DNA of 64,000 nt from Neodiprion pinetum (Eukaryota; Arthropoda; Insecta; Hymenoptera; Diprionidae), in NCBI RefSeq assembly GCF_021155775.2, contig NC_060235.2, forward strand, positions 3,085,021 to 3,149,020, in the 5' to 3' direction. Every line of letters begins with the position of its first letter. Within the stretch, counting starts at the first letter, position 1. The translations under genes and the position numbers were made by a program. Of the stretch, positions 12,166-25,956 are shown one piece after another. The notes beneath the pieces are model-generated. The model was not told the DNA's origin, made no database searches, and saw nothing but the letters and a program-made list of their open reading frames with translations.

Positions 12166-13686
12166 CGAGGAATCGATAAAAATTAATTCAGTAATTGGAA
12201 GTCACCTAAAATCGCATAATGAAAATCGTTACAAGTCTTACCGCAAACGCCAAACGGTTTCAATTCATCAATATTCTATTTATATTTATCTTACAGAGTT
12301 TGCTAATTTTCAATGATTTTCCAACGTTCTAGAAGAGTTTTAGTAATTTTTCTACGATTTCCCGTGATTCTATTTCATCTGAAAATTAATGAAAATCGCT
12401 TGGAACGCTAAGAATTTATCATAAATCAGGAGTAAGATTGTAAATAAATAATAATCAGTTGACATGCTGTAAATATCCCGGAAAAATCACTCGAAATCAA
12501 TATCAATGAATTGAAATCATTCGCTCGATATCCCATTGAATAACATCTCTCGTTTGTTCGATTAAAAAAAAAATCGTCCGCCACAATCTATTCGTTCAAA
12601 TTTTGCGACGAATGAAAATTCGAAATTTCCCCACGATTATCTGTCAAATTCTTGCGAATTTAAAAAACAAAGAAAAAGTATAAGCTGTTAAAAAACCAGC
12701 GAAAATACAAAAGAAAAAAAAAAAAAAAATAGCGAAATTCACATCGGAACAAGGGAGAGAAAGGGAAAGAGAAAGAGAGATATAAAGGGCAGGGGGTAAA
12801 AAGGTAGGGGAATTTCAGCGAGGTTGAAGCGCCAAGTTTTAGTTCAAGGCTCTTCGCGGAGAGGAAACTCCGTCGAAAGTATATGGAAATTTATGTAAGC
12901 CGAGTGCTATGGTGGCGGGGTAATCTTTACCACGCGCCTTCGACGCCGTGGAGTTATATTATACAGACACCGGTTTATATACTACACTACGTATAGTATA
13001 ATACATAGGAATCTATACGAAAATATATCCATATACATGTACATATATATATACGTATACACGTACATAGGCAAGTGCAGGGCTCGATCGGTAAGGTTGT
13101 TTGTTTGCTTTGGCGGTAATATTTAATTAATAATGCGATTAATAAGATCCCTCCTTCGCCCGTAAAAGCACGGCTTTAAAATTCCACAACGAGATTCGAT
13201 TTCATCGATTAATCCCCCGTCAAATGATTGCTGAAAATTTTTTACTCGCGGTGTTTCAAGTTTCTATGATAAAAAAAAAAAAATTTCCCAACTTTTCCGC
13301 ATTTTTTTCTTAGATGCAAAATTGTCCCATTTTTTTTTTGTCTTGTTCTGTTCCGTTTTGTCGTCGCGCAGGAGACACGTTTCGTATATCTTTCCGTTTA
13401 CAAAAAAAAAAAAAAAAAAAAAATTGAAACATCGGATAGAAAAAAATGTCACACATCTTTGTATAGATCGCGTTACATGTATTTTGGTAATTTCGACGAG
13501 TTTTTAACCTGACCGTCGATATTCGCGACGTTGCAAAATTTTCACTGGCTCTCTCAAGATTACTCTAAACAGTTTGGAAAAATCTCGGTAACTTTTTTCG
13601 ACTTTCTCGACTCGACCGAATCTTTCGATCCTACGGTAAACGAGGATGACGAGGGATCGAGTTTTGGGGTGCCGGCTTTTGACCCT

Positions 13687-13711
13687 CCCCCCCCCCCCCT
13701 CCCCCCCCCCC
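13687..13711. repeat. Poly(C) tract, 13 + 11 interrupted by one T
   Basis: C-run on the plus strand, directly upstream of a 53-base GA microsatellite about 110 bases away. Short frames across it translate to poly-Pro or poly-Gly and have no independent coding support. Confidence 0.9.
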
Positions 13712-13820
13712 ATCCCCCACCACTCACGTCAAAGAGATCCGTAGAGGGGTCGTGATTCGGCGTGTATACAGTGCGGATCGGTTGTTGTTTGGTAGTTTGC
13801 CAAGAAAAGCAGCATTTGTC

Positions 13821-13873
<53 letters not shown>
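13821..13873. repeat. (GA)n microsatellite
   Basis: About 26 nearly perfect GA units. In insects such tracts can bind GAGA-type factors, but nothing else nearby identifies a promoter. A pyrimidine-rich stretch with many CTT and TCT blocks follows at 13905-14270. Confidence 0.9.
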
Positions 13874-13874
<1 letters not shown>

Positions 13875-14280
13875 TGCCCGCAAGCTCTAGGCGTGTGTGC
13901 GTTCTTGCCTTTCTCTCATCTTCTCCTTCTCCTTCGCCTTCTTAGCGAGCCAGCGTTGCTCATCACTCATCATTACGGAGATATTAATGGCGTCCGCTAA
14001 TGGATTCAGCGCGGAGACCCCATCCCGTGCCAAACTAAGAGAATCCCACTCTCCCTCTTTCTATCTCTCCATCTTTCTTTCTCCTTATTCCTCTTCCTCT
14101 TCCTCTTCCCCTTCATCGTCCATCCCGCTTTTTCTTTCAAAAAATTGGAAAGCCACCGGGCGAATCGTATCACCGAGCTTTTATTCTCAGCTTTCTTTTA
14201 CACTCTCGTCTCTCTTTCCATTTCTTTCCTCCCTCCCCTCCCCCTCCTTTCATATTCCAACTCACCTCGTCAAACTCCGG

Positions 14281-14281
14281 G

Positions 14282-14316
<35 letters not shown>

Positions 14317-14331
14317 GAGAAAGAAAGAAAT

Positions 14332-14364
<33 letters not shown>
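14281..14364. repeat. (GAAA)n plus (GA)n compound microsatellite
   Basis: Purine-only tract of about 80 bases, interrupted once by a T, directly following a pyrimidine-rich region. The strand asymmetry flips from pyrimidine to purine here. The tract lies in the putative 14.2-kb intron. Another GA tract lies at 14827-14869. Confidence 0.9.
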
Positions 14365-14366
<2 letters not shown>

Positions 14367-15701
14367 CTCGTCTTCGCCTCGATTCGTGTCATAAGGCCGC
14401 GGGTTGTCGTATTGATCGGCCTCGTTGCCTCTCCTCGTCTTATTTCATTCTCTGCATTTTCTCTTCCGTCTTATTTTCGAAAGCGCGGACGAGAGAAAGA
14501 ATGAGAGAGCGGTGGTGGGTCGGTCGGTCGGTTTTCGAACGATCGCTAATACAGCTAAACGAAATAATAAGGAGCGTAGAGATTCAATACCTTATGCCGC
14601 GTAACCCTGCAGGGCTCTCAGACATAACCCGATGCCAATTAAACGATCCAATTAACCCGAGCCGGCTCGCCCAAGAAAATCACGAATTTATACTCGAGGA
14701 TGTTCCGATGTTCGATAATTACAATGCCGCGCATTTCGAGCTCCTCGGTTAGGAAATCGATAATTCGGATGCGCGAATAGTGAGAATTATTTTGCGAGAA
14801 AAACGCGACCACCGAAAGGAAAGACGTGAGAGAGAGAGAGAGAGAGAAGAAAAAAAAAAAGAAAAAAAACAACCACAGCAAAATAAACAAAATATTTACA
14901 ACTTGTTTTTGCGCAGAATCAAACAATTCTAAAAGATAATATCAGCAATTGTTGCTAACTGATTATTAAAAAATAATATTACTTTTCAACTTTACATACA
15001 TGCAATGAATAAAAATATTTTTCAAGTAAACGATCATATCGCAATTGTCAATTTATTTAATTATTTACAATTTAATATATATTCATTAGAAAAAATTCAA
15101 TCGCAATTGCTGTGTAATTAACATTCGGTGGATAAGACTTGCAACATAACTTTAGTAAAATATACACTGTTAAAAATTTACAAACAAAACAATAAATTTT
15201 ACTAAAATCAAATATTTTCCTTGTAAATCCAGTCAAAAAATTACATATCAACCAACGTCGTTGAATCGATTTTAAGAAAAAAAAATGTTCAATCTTCATT
15301 TCGCAAATTGTCGATTATTTTTCCTACCGCAAATGTGTAAAAAATTCAAAATCATTCTCAACGATAAACAGGGCAGAATTTCGTTAGCAATTCGTCCCCC
15401 AGTTTTATCAGCATAAACTGGATTTCGATGCAACAATGTCGACGAACCAAATTGAAAATTGTCTCGTCGATTTAGCCATCGAGTTTACGCACATTTACGT
15501 ACGTGACTTGTAAAGCGTGTACCTACGCATATCCGTTTATACGCATTTTGCATTTTCTCGAAATGCCGCGGCACTCGGTAATTACACGATTGTCCAAAAA
15601 TTTGCATAGGTTACCGCGCTACACGTGCCTACGTTTCGATTCCGCATTGTAAACAGGATCACCGAGCGGAACTTGCGCAGCCCTTTCCCAATCGTGCCCC
15701 T

Positions 15702-15728
15702 CCCCCCCCCCCCCCCCCCCCCCCCCCC
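15702..15728. repeat. Poly(C) run of 27
   Basis: Uninterrupted run of 27 C, the longest G/C homopolymer in the window. The length in the assembly should be treated as approximate, since long homopolymers are error-prone in sequencing. Confidence 0.9.
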
Positions 15729-17854
15729 TTTAGAACGCCCCTGAACGGCATGCGAAATCGCGAAAAGGGTTTCATAGTTATCAGGAGGCAAGGCACGCGA
15801 CACGCGTTGTGCCGGCGATTTGTTTCTGTTTTTTATTTTTTTTTTTATTTAGTTTTTTTTTTTTTTTATCTTCTACTCGTTGAAAAAAAGAGGGATGAGT
15901 TTTATACTCGCATGCAGATTTTCATCGTCGTCATTCCGAATAGACTATACGCGTATGTATAGGTCTAGAATTGTGCGATTGATCGATAAATCGTAGAAAA
16001 ATTCGTTCGATACATTTTATTTATTTTTTTCTTGCTGGTTATGTATTCGAATAAATAAATTTTGTTTCTATGCATCGAATAATAATCACAATCTTGATTC
16101 ACCGCTTGTAAATTTTTGCGCTTGTCCTTTTTTACGCTCACATGAACAAGCAAACCTTGTGAGCAATAATTAATTAAGTAATTACTAAGTTACTATTTAA
16201 TAAGACTTAACGTTAATCAGTAATTATTATTCCTCAATTAATTACACAGGTCAAAGTAAATATACATATATATATATTTTTTTTTCTTGACTTTCTATTT
16301 CAATGAATAAATTTTGATACCACACATCGACTAATAACCGAAACCTTCATTTATTGCTCCTTTTTTCTTTTTTTTCCGCGTTGAAAGATAAGCAAACTTT
16401 GTAAGCAACGTATGAAAATTTTGGTCATCATTCGGTGTACAGGAACAAGATTTACTTATTTAAGAAAATAAACTCGCGAAGAAGGAAAAAAAAACGTATT
16501 TTCGTGTGATCCATTAATCACAAAGATCTATCGATGACCGATTAAAAAATTTTTGTTTCTTTTTTCCGTTTTTTTTTTTTCTTCTTCTATCCGAGGCTGC
16601 TTTTTCGCATTACACACAAGGTGGGTATTACATTGAGATGGGTAGGGTTCTAATGAGGAACAACGAGGTTACGCTCACCTACTCCGAACTTGCAGCAGGG
16701 AATGTTTGTCCCCCCCATCGAGTTACCGGAGGAGAGAAATTACTAACGAACGCTGAAGCCGAGAATATTGTTCACGAGGGATTAAGGTAAAACCGCAGAA
16801 TCTGTCCCGAGCCTTGCAGCCAGGAGCCGTGGGCTTTTCCTTCTTTGCAAGGTACCTCGCGAGTTAGGCCTCTCATTTCCTTCTCAAATTAGCTACCGGC
16901 AATTTTCGGGAATCCCCGATAGGAACGAGGAATTTCACTTTCACCCACCTCGTCTCACTTATTACGTACGACAAATATGCGCCCGTACCGAGGTGTTTTT
17001 TTTTTTTTTTTGTTTTTTTTTTTGTTTCAGAAAACAAAGGAACGGGAATTAAAATGGAAGTACAAAATTGCGTTTGCTTATTTTTTTGCCAGAAATTATT
17101 CACGTTTTCTTACGTCAAGTTCTTTCTTGCAGAGTTTTCATGGAGATCGATATGTTGAAATGGAAATTTTGAAGAAAAAAAAAAAATAAGGAGACGTGTA
17201 ACCTTTTCCCTCCGGGGTAGTCTCCGTACTTTGTAATACGATTACATGAATTTTTGAATTTCGAATCATCTCTCGTACCTTCAAACTTGTACGAATCACG
17301 CTCCAAAGTTATATTACACCGTGTATCTCGTACCTTATATAACATTCGGATTATACGGTTATAAGTTTGTACGGTAGTTGTAATGTAATACCAAAGCGAA
17401 ACGTGTACCAACGTTTCGTTGGAATATTAACATACACCGACGTCTCACGGAAAGGAAGTACAGACTATTTTTAACGGAGAAACGAAAAATGCGGGTTGAA
17501 AAACCGAAAACGGCGAATCGCTAATTCAGCTTTTCTGAAAAATAAACGAACGAATCGACCCACAGAGAATTGACACAAGTATCTATCGATAGGATCAATA
17601 GTTTTGGAGACGTAACGATATTTTTGAGACAATTCGAAACGGGACAAGACACCTGTGAAAACGCTGAATTAAATTTTTACATACGGATGAAAGTTGTATT
17701 CAAGAATTTTCAACGTCTCGATGCGAGATGTAAAAAAAAAAGTCTACTTGCGTCGGTAACATTTTCACCGCAAGAAGCATTTGAGAAGAATTTGGTAGTT
17801 GATACGTACAACTGGGATTAACGATGATAATTAAATAAGGGTGTAATCCTGATT

Positions 17855-17881
17855 GAAAGAAAGAAAGAAAGAAAGAAAGAA
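17855..17881. repeat. (GAAA)n microsatellite
   Basis: About six GAAA units in the putative intron. Confidence 0.85.
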
Positions 17882-20615
17882 CTGATCGGGCGTATAAATT
17901 GCCGAGTGCAAAAAAGAATACGAGGGAGAAATTCGGACACGCGCGTGATTCGGGTGAAGATATAGCCGGGGTGGAAAGATTCAACGGGAGTTGAAAACGT
18001 CAAAGAATCGGGCCGATATATCCGGTAGGAAGTGAGCCGGGAGGGTTACATAATTCAGGGTCCTTTACCGAGGAGGAGGAGGAGGTGGAGGGATGCCAGG
18101 ATCTCGTTCAAAGTCTTCTCTGTACAAGCCTACGGAAAATTTGACGCCGGGTTAGACATCTAGATCGAGATCCGATCGAGCGGATCCTTAAACGGGAAAC
18201 GAGAAGGACGAGGAGGAGGACGACTCCCGTCTCTGCTCCACGTATCCATTGACGTTCCTCAAAAGTTCAAAGGATCTCCCGTCGAAACCTTTCGCGTTTA
18301 GAATAAGTCTTGCGAGCGATCGGTAACTCCTCGCCTCAAGGGGCTGTTGCAGCGTTGATAAAAAGGAAAACGAAACCGATCCGTAATCGAAGGTTAGCTA
18401 CAACCAAAACCCGGATGTGAAGAAAAAAGAAAAAAAAAAAAAAACTGACGGCGCTTTTTTTTCGCGACAGATTTCCGAGCGATGCGGAAAGCGTTGGAAA
18501 AAAAACTGTGACGAGGTTCGGCGCTGAGTCTATAATATTTACTAAAAATAGAAGTATATGTATACACACATATATATATATATATGTAATGAAATTACGA
18601 AGAAAAGCTTGGACGAATCGATGCATAGTTTTAAATCGTATAAAAATTCATCAGATTCGTTCGATTTAATTCTGACACACGAATTTACAAGCTTACAATT
18701 TTATTCAGAACGCCAACTTACATATATATATATATATATATATACATTCAACAAAGTAAATACCGTGATTAGTTGGTTTTTTATTGTTTTTTTTTTTTTT
18801 TTTTGATTTTATTTTCCAGCACGGTTAATTGGTAATGAAAATACATAGCAGCGATTAGGTACGTTGTAAAAGTAAATATTCGACTGGGCGTAAATGACGA
18901 ATAAAGAAAAGCGTGTCGGCGGATCTCGTGATTTGAGTAGCTAATCGCAAGCTTCGCCGTTTGAGCGATTAGAATTGGGGCAACTCGTTTCCCTTCTCCG
19001 GGATTGAACTCTGGCCCGCAACGGTTTTGCTTTAAAGTATACAAACATCCGAGTTTCCCAAGCTACGGAGGAGCCAGCGAACTAACGCCTAGTTATAGTT
19101 TCATCTATAGAGAGATTCGTGTTGTCTCTCGGTTCGTCCCTGGGTATGTATATACAATATACAGTTACACGTTTCGTGTATACACGCGACCGTGTCTAAT
19201 TATAAACCCGCGGTGCCACTGCGGAGAAACTCTCACCCACGAATTACGATATCTATTCTCCATATACACATACATATATGTATGTATAAAGATAGAGAGA
19301 GAGAGAGAGAGAGGGGCGAAAAGAGGTCAAAAGCAGGGTCAATTAGTCTGAAAGCTCAAATTTCGTTGAAAACATGTTCCGTATTAGAGCTTTCAAATAT
19401 TTCCGATACACAGTTACACGTGTAATGATTGCATGAACAGTGGAAAAAGAGAGAGAGAGAGAGAGAGAAACGCGATTGAAATTTGAAATTTGAAATTTGA
19501 ACCTTGGACTGCATCCCGATTTCCTGTTTTTTAGGACTGATCGATAAACCAAAAAAAAAAAAAAAAAACGGCTAAACGGGACTAAGAACGGCGAAAAGAG
19601 GAAACGTAATTTAAGGTAAAAATCGGGGAACGAGGGCTTCGTGAAAATGCGAGATCTGGGATTAGCCGGATTAATTAATTTATGCAAAGCGATAACCGAA
19701 AAATCGAGACCGACCTGCGGCATCGACATCGCGCTTTATGATTTATTTCCGATTTTCTATATGCTTGCTGTAAACCGGCTCAAAATGCGTCCTGCGTTTA
19801 CAGGCGGTTGGGTTGTGAATTAAATAATACGCGATTTTCTCCAGGATTCAATCCACACGCGTGAGCAAATAATTTATATGTATACATGTATAGGAACGAT
19901 AATAATACGTTTGCACAGATGTCTAAATGAATATATATATACATATATATATATGTAACTGTAATTCTGGATTTCAGAATTGTAAAAGTTTTAATGGTGC
20001 AAATTGTGAATTTTGTGAACCGAGTGGAACTTGGTTTTATTCTATTTATTTACGTATTTTTGTTTTCGTTATTTTATCAAATCATTGTTTCTGTTTTCAC
20101 TCGTGTTTTCTGCTATAAAATTTTGAAACAAATCGCGAGTGTGTTTGAGAATTGGAGAAAAAAATCTTGAAAGTGGAATGAAAACGAAGTAAAAAAAAAA
20201 AAAAAAAAAAAACAGACCCCATTCCGAATCTTGGGTGAAAATATTTCATTTCGTAAAATTAAATGTTTTTTTTTTTTCCCTCGTTTCTTGTCTCACAAAA
20301 ATCAATTTTGGTGTTTTTCCAAAGGGGGTTTAAAAAACCACGGAGCACAGACGAGCGATTGAAACGAAAGTTTGAACATTTTCGCGTTTCTTAATAAGGT
20401 AGGAAAAATCCTTGGTGGATGAAAAAAAACAAAAAAAAAAAAAAATAAATAAATAAATAAAAAAAAAATAAAGGTCACGGTGAAACTTTTACCGAATTGA
20501 CGCGGAATGCCCCATAAGTTTTTCATCGTTACAAGCCTGCAACGCAGCCCCGAAGGTTAGAGAAAATTCTCGTCTTTTTCTCGGTAATTTTCGATACCTG
20601 TGTTTTCGTTTTTTA

Positions 20616-20617
<2 letters not shown>

Positions 20618-20652
<35 letters not shown>
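20618..20652. repeat. (CT)n microsatellite
   Basis: About 17 CT units at the edge of a GC-richer island (20650-21060) that lacks a supportable open frame. Confidence 0.9.
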
Positions 20653-20654
<2 letters not shown>

Positions 20655-21470
20655 TTTCTCTTTCCTCGCTTCCTCCCCGTTAGCCCGGCGTTTTAGACTC
20701 GTTTCGCGTGCCCTTCCCCAACGTCCCGTGGGTCTTTCGTAGGTAGTCGGAAACAAAGCCCGGATTCCCAGGCGCAATAAAGCCACCCCCGAATCGCTTT
20801 TGCGCAAAAACGTATCAGAGGCGTCGGGAGTGCCGTTTGGTGCCTCCGGCTCTCGTCCTCCTCGTCCTCCTCGTCGGTAACCTGCAGCCGTGGGGTTAGT
20901 CACCTGCTTTTCGTGCTCTACAACCTCTGTTCGTGACACTTGCGCTCAACCACCGAGCCGCGCGCACAAGCATAGCGTTATTATAATACACCCTCAACGA
21001 CTGTGCAGGAAACTCGAGGGTTCGCAAAACTTCCCCCAAACTCCGTACCTCCCCGTGTCTGCTTTTGCGGTGCTAAAATTTCAATTAAAATTTTACAGAG
21101 GGAGAGAGAGGAGAATAAGGAAAGAACGTTGGGACGAAGATGAAGAAAAAGAAGCAGAAGATCTTAAAGAAGCAGCCTATACATAGAAGGTTGAATATCT
21201 GAAGACAAAAGAGAAATCTGACAAAAGAAAAATGCAACAATTTTGTAATATTCAACGGAATAATAATAACAATATCGACCCCTTAAGGCGGGAGTGCAGT
21301 TTTCTTGGTCTAAAATCATACCGATTTTTAGCAATTTGGTTTTTCTTTTTTTAAAAAAAATTTAAACACTCGGAGCAATTTGAGTTTGAGGGTTTTATTA
21401 TTTATCGTTTCAAGAACATTTTACGATTTTCTCATTACAATTAATAACAAAATGTCCGAGTTGTCCGACT

Positions 21471-22287
21471 CACCCCTTAATATTGGTAAGAAAAAATTAT
21501 TATTTCTTTCACCCCTTAAATTGATTCGGAATACTAAAAAATGATTCTTCAAAGTGAAATCAGCTCTTAATTTTAATATTAACCCGTGCCCCAAAAGACC
21601 TTTAAAGAAGTTGAGATCGATTTTTTATTTTTTTTTTTATCAATTTGCATACGAACACTGAAATAACATTGTGCGGCAACTCAAACTAATCTCAAAGTAA
21701 TTTCGCCTTTGTCTAAATTTCTTAACGTGATACGGTTATTAGAGCAATGTAGAGATAAAAAGCTGAATTTTTGATATGTTATTAATCGCTAATAAATACG
21801 TATAAAACAAACCTTTTTAATTAGATAAACTGAGAAATTCTTTGATTTGAATTTAATAAGCGGAAATAAGGAATGTCTTAAGGAAAATTTTTAAACGTGA
21901 AAAAATGTGAAACTTGTACAAAAATGAGCTGAAAATCAATGTAACATCTCCGAACATAATTATTTCCAATCTAGCGTTGTGGTTTTTCGATCCGATTATT
22001 TTTCGATTTTCTCGTATCTGTTTCACGTCAAAAATGTAACGCTGTCGAGATACGGATAACGGCATTGATTTTCGCAGGAAAAACTACGTAAAACTTAGTT
22101 TTTTCAAATTTTTTACCCAGATGATCGCTCCTAATCGATTTTAACTCCTTGAAAGGGCCTTTCGGGCACGAGTTGATATTAAAATTAAGCGCGGATTTCA
22201 CGTTTAAAAATCAATTTTTAGTATTTCGAGTCAATTTAAGGTGTGAGAGATAAAACATTTTTTTTTACAAATATTAAGGACCACCCT
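21471..22287. mobile_element. Long inverted-repeat element, 155-bp arms
   Basis: The left arm (21471-21626) and right arm (22133-22287) are reverse complements with moderate divergence. Shared blocks include CCTTAATATT, CACC(C)CTTAAATTGA, AATACTAAAAA, GTGAAATC, CTTAATTTTAATAT and CGTGCCC. About 500 bases of AT-rich spacer separate them. The outer ends read (A)CCCCTTAATATT and GGTCCTTAATATT. No transposase frame is present. The structure fits a non-autonomous DNA transposon with long terminal inverted repeats, a foldback-type element, or two MITEs inserted head to head. A further CCCCTTAAGGCGGG motif near 21284 suggests a related end or an earlier insertion beside it. Confidence 0.65.
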
Positions 22288-23929
22288 AAATTATATATAC
22301 GTATATATTACATCACTCGAAACAACGTATCCTTGATTATCACACCGAGAAGGAATTTGACGTATAGATTTGAAATTTCGATCTTCGAATTAAGATGAAC
22401 GTTCATTTTTCCGTTTTCACTGTGCGAAATATATATACTTCGAATGTCGGACGCGATTATTTCGTTCGTTATTACTTTGAAACAACGAGAAGCCCGCGAA
22501 CCCGTGTATATTATTTTGACTTTTTCCGATACGCGCGTCCCTCCTATTTTTTTCTCCTCAGGTTTTATCTTTACAGCAGTAAGGACGCGATATCAATATT
22601 TTATACGCTCAGGTTAAAACGGCCCTGTTCCGAAAAAGGAGCGTAATATCCGTCTACTATACGATAATACACGCACATCCAGCTTTGCCGTTAGATATTA
22701 GAATATGTGAAACATGGATCAAAGAGATACGAGGAATACCAAACCCCAAATTTTATACCTTTTTTCTTTCTCTTTCCCTCTTATCATCCTTCCTTTCCAT
22801 TCCATTCCCTTTCATTCCCCTCCCCCCCCCCCCCCTCTTCCTCTTCCTCTCATATATCAATTCTCCTATCCCCTCTGGCGGCCATACGATATTAAAATAT
22901 ACTTTTCTTTATTTTCCCGTCAATATATAAAAGCTAAAAGAAATTTTTTTACTCCTCCTCTCAACCCTGTAATTGCATCCGAATATTTTCTTTTTTACCA
23001 GTAAAAACGTTCAACCCTCAGAGCCAAAAACAACGATTATCGCATCTGATATTCGTAAGTTTAGCGAACGAGTTTCGAATAACGATTGAATTGTTTCTAA
23101 GAAAAATTTAACAATATTTTTCAACATCAGCTACGAGAGCAAAAATTTGAGAAAAAAAAAAGTGTTATTTTTACGTTAATTAAACAAATTTCCCATAATG
23201 CGTAGTTCGATTTTGAAAAATCATTTCGACTATTTTTCTTATAAAAAAAAAAAAAAAACAAACCCAAGACGCGTCGATGATCGGACAAAAAGCTCGCAAC
23301 GTAGAGTCGCTTCCTCCAATTACCGTTAACGATGTAAAATCGTCAAGCGATAACGGGACCTCGGTATTATAGTTGCGGCTGAACGGGCCCACACGTGTTT
23401 CCGATCTATTAATAGTAAAAAGTATAGTTTTTACTCCCTGTTACGTACGTATATATTTACATAGCGGACTGGAAGCTCGTATCGTGTAGGGTAAAAAACC
23501 GAGGCATGGGGGGGAGGTTGGAAAGAAATGATATGAAAGAAACTGCGTCGCTTTTGTCAAAGAGCTACCGGGTAGTATACGGTTTAAAGAAATGCCAGTA
23601 GCTCGAATTTTTCCAGAGAGAAATTTCTCTTCCTACCATAAATATTTACAATAATGATAACGATAATAATAATCAACCGAGAGAGTGAAAAAGAGAGGGA
23701 TGAAAAAAAAAAAAAAAAAAAAAAAAGGGATAAAATGAGAGGAAAACCGGAAACTCGGTGTCAACGCTTCCGCAAGCACAACCCTTTCTTTTCCACTCTC
23801 GTTTTTCAACCCAGCGCAAAACCCTCCGAACAATATAATAAGTGTGTAAGTCGCCTTTTGTGGATGAATTGTGTTTTTTTTATTCAAAGCCGGCGCTGCT
23901 CCCGTTTCGTTCTGCAACTCGCTCGACTA

Positions 23930-23968
<39 letters not shown>
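23930..23968. repeat. (TTA)n microsatellite
   Basis: About 13 TTA units. The long frame across this area translates to poly-Ile within low-complexity sequence and is not considered a gene. Confidence 0.9.
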
Positions 23969-25025
23969 GGACTCGAACTTGCAGCTTCGCGCGGCAACAA
24001 AAGCGGAAGGAGCGAGAGAACGAATTCAAATTACATCGCAAGTTGCGTCGTTATTATTTTATACACCGTAGCTTTTGTCTTGCTTTACTTTTTTTTTTTG
24101 TTTTTAATTTTTTACAAATCGTCTTACATCTTCCTTCTTTCTTTCATATATATGTATGTATATATAATATGTACACCGATTTATAATCACGATTTAAAAA
24201 CCTTGCCGATATTTGTGAAAAATTTACGGTTTCAGCATACGTGTAGATCGGTATTGCATCGTAATAATATCGAATCAAAATCGATCCACGAGTTCTCGTT
24301 TTTTCGTTACGGTAAAATTTAACGTCAAGATCGTAACGATCGAAAAAAAGAAAACATTAAAAATTCCCGACTCCGCTTCGTTTCGCACTCTCTTGCCTTC
24401 CGTCAAGAAAAACGAATAAACAAACAAAATGTAACAAGCAACAAGGTAAACAAATGAATTGTAAATCACTGAAAAACAGAATAGAGGAAAAAAGAAAAAA
24501 AAAAAAAAAAAAAAAGAACACCGCGTCCATCGTGCGACTTTTGCCGTTTATTATTACAATTTGCATCTGGCTACGATTAGCGAGGCGAGGATTTTCTTTT
24601 TCTTTTTTTTTTTTTTTTTCCTTTCTATCTCTCAACACGCAAAATTTATTATTCCATCGAGTTAATTGCGCCATCCTTCTGATCGAAAGGAATTAGCGAG
24701 TCGCCGTTCACGGAATCCACTTTGCACCGAAGCAAGCTCAACGATTCCCTTAATTCTTCTCGTCTAATTTTTTTTTATCTTTCATCCCCCCCCGCGATCA
24801 TCGGCGGAGCTTTTTTTCACCGGGTGACGGCGTAAAATGCCGTTCATCCTCGAGTGGTTCTGCCTTATTTCACCTCGCCTCGTGTACGTTTTATGACCTC
24901 ATAGTCGGGAACACGGGGGTTAGAGGATTCTTTTTGTGCAAACCGTTGGCGTTTTGCTCCAGCGATTTTTCCCTGTTGATTTTTTTTTTTTTTTTTTTCT
25001 TCTTCTTCTCTCCTCTCCTCCTCCG

Positions 25026-25047
25026 CCCCCCCCCCCCCCCCCCCCCC
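25026..25047. repeat. Poly(C) run of 22
   Basis: Uninterrupted C-run preceded by a T-run and CT-rich DNA. It lies about 900 bases downstream, in minus-strand terms, of the exon at 25957-26134. Confidence 0.9.
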
Positions 25048-25956
25048 ACAAGTTCTCGGAGATATCCTATTTCTCTACATCCTCGGTGAGCCTGAGATTG
25101 TTGTCATTATCACCAGACTAAACACTTCTGTTATTGTTCTTCTTCTTATTCTTATTCTTGTCGCGATTCGTCGTTTTTTTTTTTTTTCTTTCTACTCGAA
25201 GTATTATCAAAGAGAATTTTTGACATTTTTACGTTCTAGGATGGAAAGAACTCTCCATGCTTGGTTATCCTTTGATCCGCTCAAAGTTACGGAGCTCTGA
25301 ACCTGCTGCGCAGCATCCTTTTTCTTCGGTTACAGATATGATGCATGCATACAGGTAACTATAATACGCTTTTACAATTTTCCTCTTCGCTTTTATGTAA
25401 TAACGCTTTCTTCTTTATTTCACGGTATACTCGCAGCTCCTTGACCTTTTTTTTCCTCTGAGACAAACACGCGGCAAAAATTATCGTATTTAAACCCTAC
25501 GTGTTAAGAGCGAGCATTTTAAGAAATCGTCGTTTGCTAAACATCAATTTTTGCCAACGATACTTCCAAACTTTCGCGTCTATCAAATTTTGTATGCAAT
25601 GCAGTTTAACACTTTCGAGAAGAAGCCCTGACAAAATTTTTTCTAATCTCTTTGAAAGCCTCTCGAACGCTTTGCAAAAAAAGTCATCCCGCAAAGTGTT
25701 GAAAAAAAAAAACGAATTTCTATAACTCATTTACTCTATCATATAATGTCTCAACATAATAAAATAGTACAAGTTTGACGAAAAGTTGGAAAAAAAAACA
25801 GGCCGGATTTAATTTTTCTTTCGTTCTTTTTTTTTTTTTATTTTATTTTCGATCACGACGGGATTCGAGCCAAGTTTTGGATATCGGTGCTCGCTGCACG
25901 ATTTACAATTTCGTTGATTATTTCTTCGTCGATCGAATTGCGATATCGTAACTCAC

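Larger units (their letters stand above)
11757..25956 (-). other. Putative 14.2-kb intron of the membrane-protein gene
   Basis: If the two minus-strand exons belong together, this is the intron between them, starting GTGAGT at 25956 and ending ACAG at 11757. It holds no other supported exon. Its contents are microsatellites (GA, GAAA, CT, TTA), C-runs, one unit of repeat B, and the long inverted-repeat element at 21471-22287. GC-richer islands at about 13660-14800, 16610-16990, 17990-18330 and 20610-21060 have no convincing coding frame and may be intronic regulatory DNA. Confidence 0.45.

Noticed and set aside
18998..19020. tRNA B-box-like GTTCAATCC on the minus strand
   Set aside because: The flanking bases cannot form a T-stem and no A box or acceptor stem is present.
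23180..23392. Minus-strand frame after a CCCGTTCAG acceptor
   Set aside because: The exon would be only about 60 bases to a weak donor, and the frame runs into a poly(T) tract.
23654..24322. 222-codon plus-strand frame
   Set aside because: Made of poly-Lys, poly-Ile and Phe/Tyr runs from an A-run, a TTA microsatellite and T-rich DNA. No splice or family evidence.
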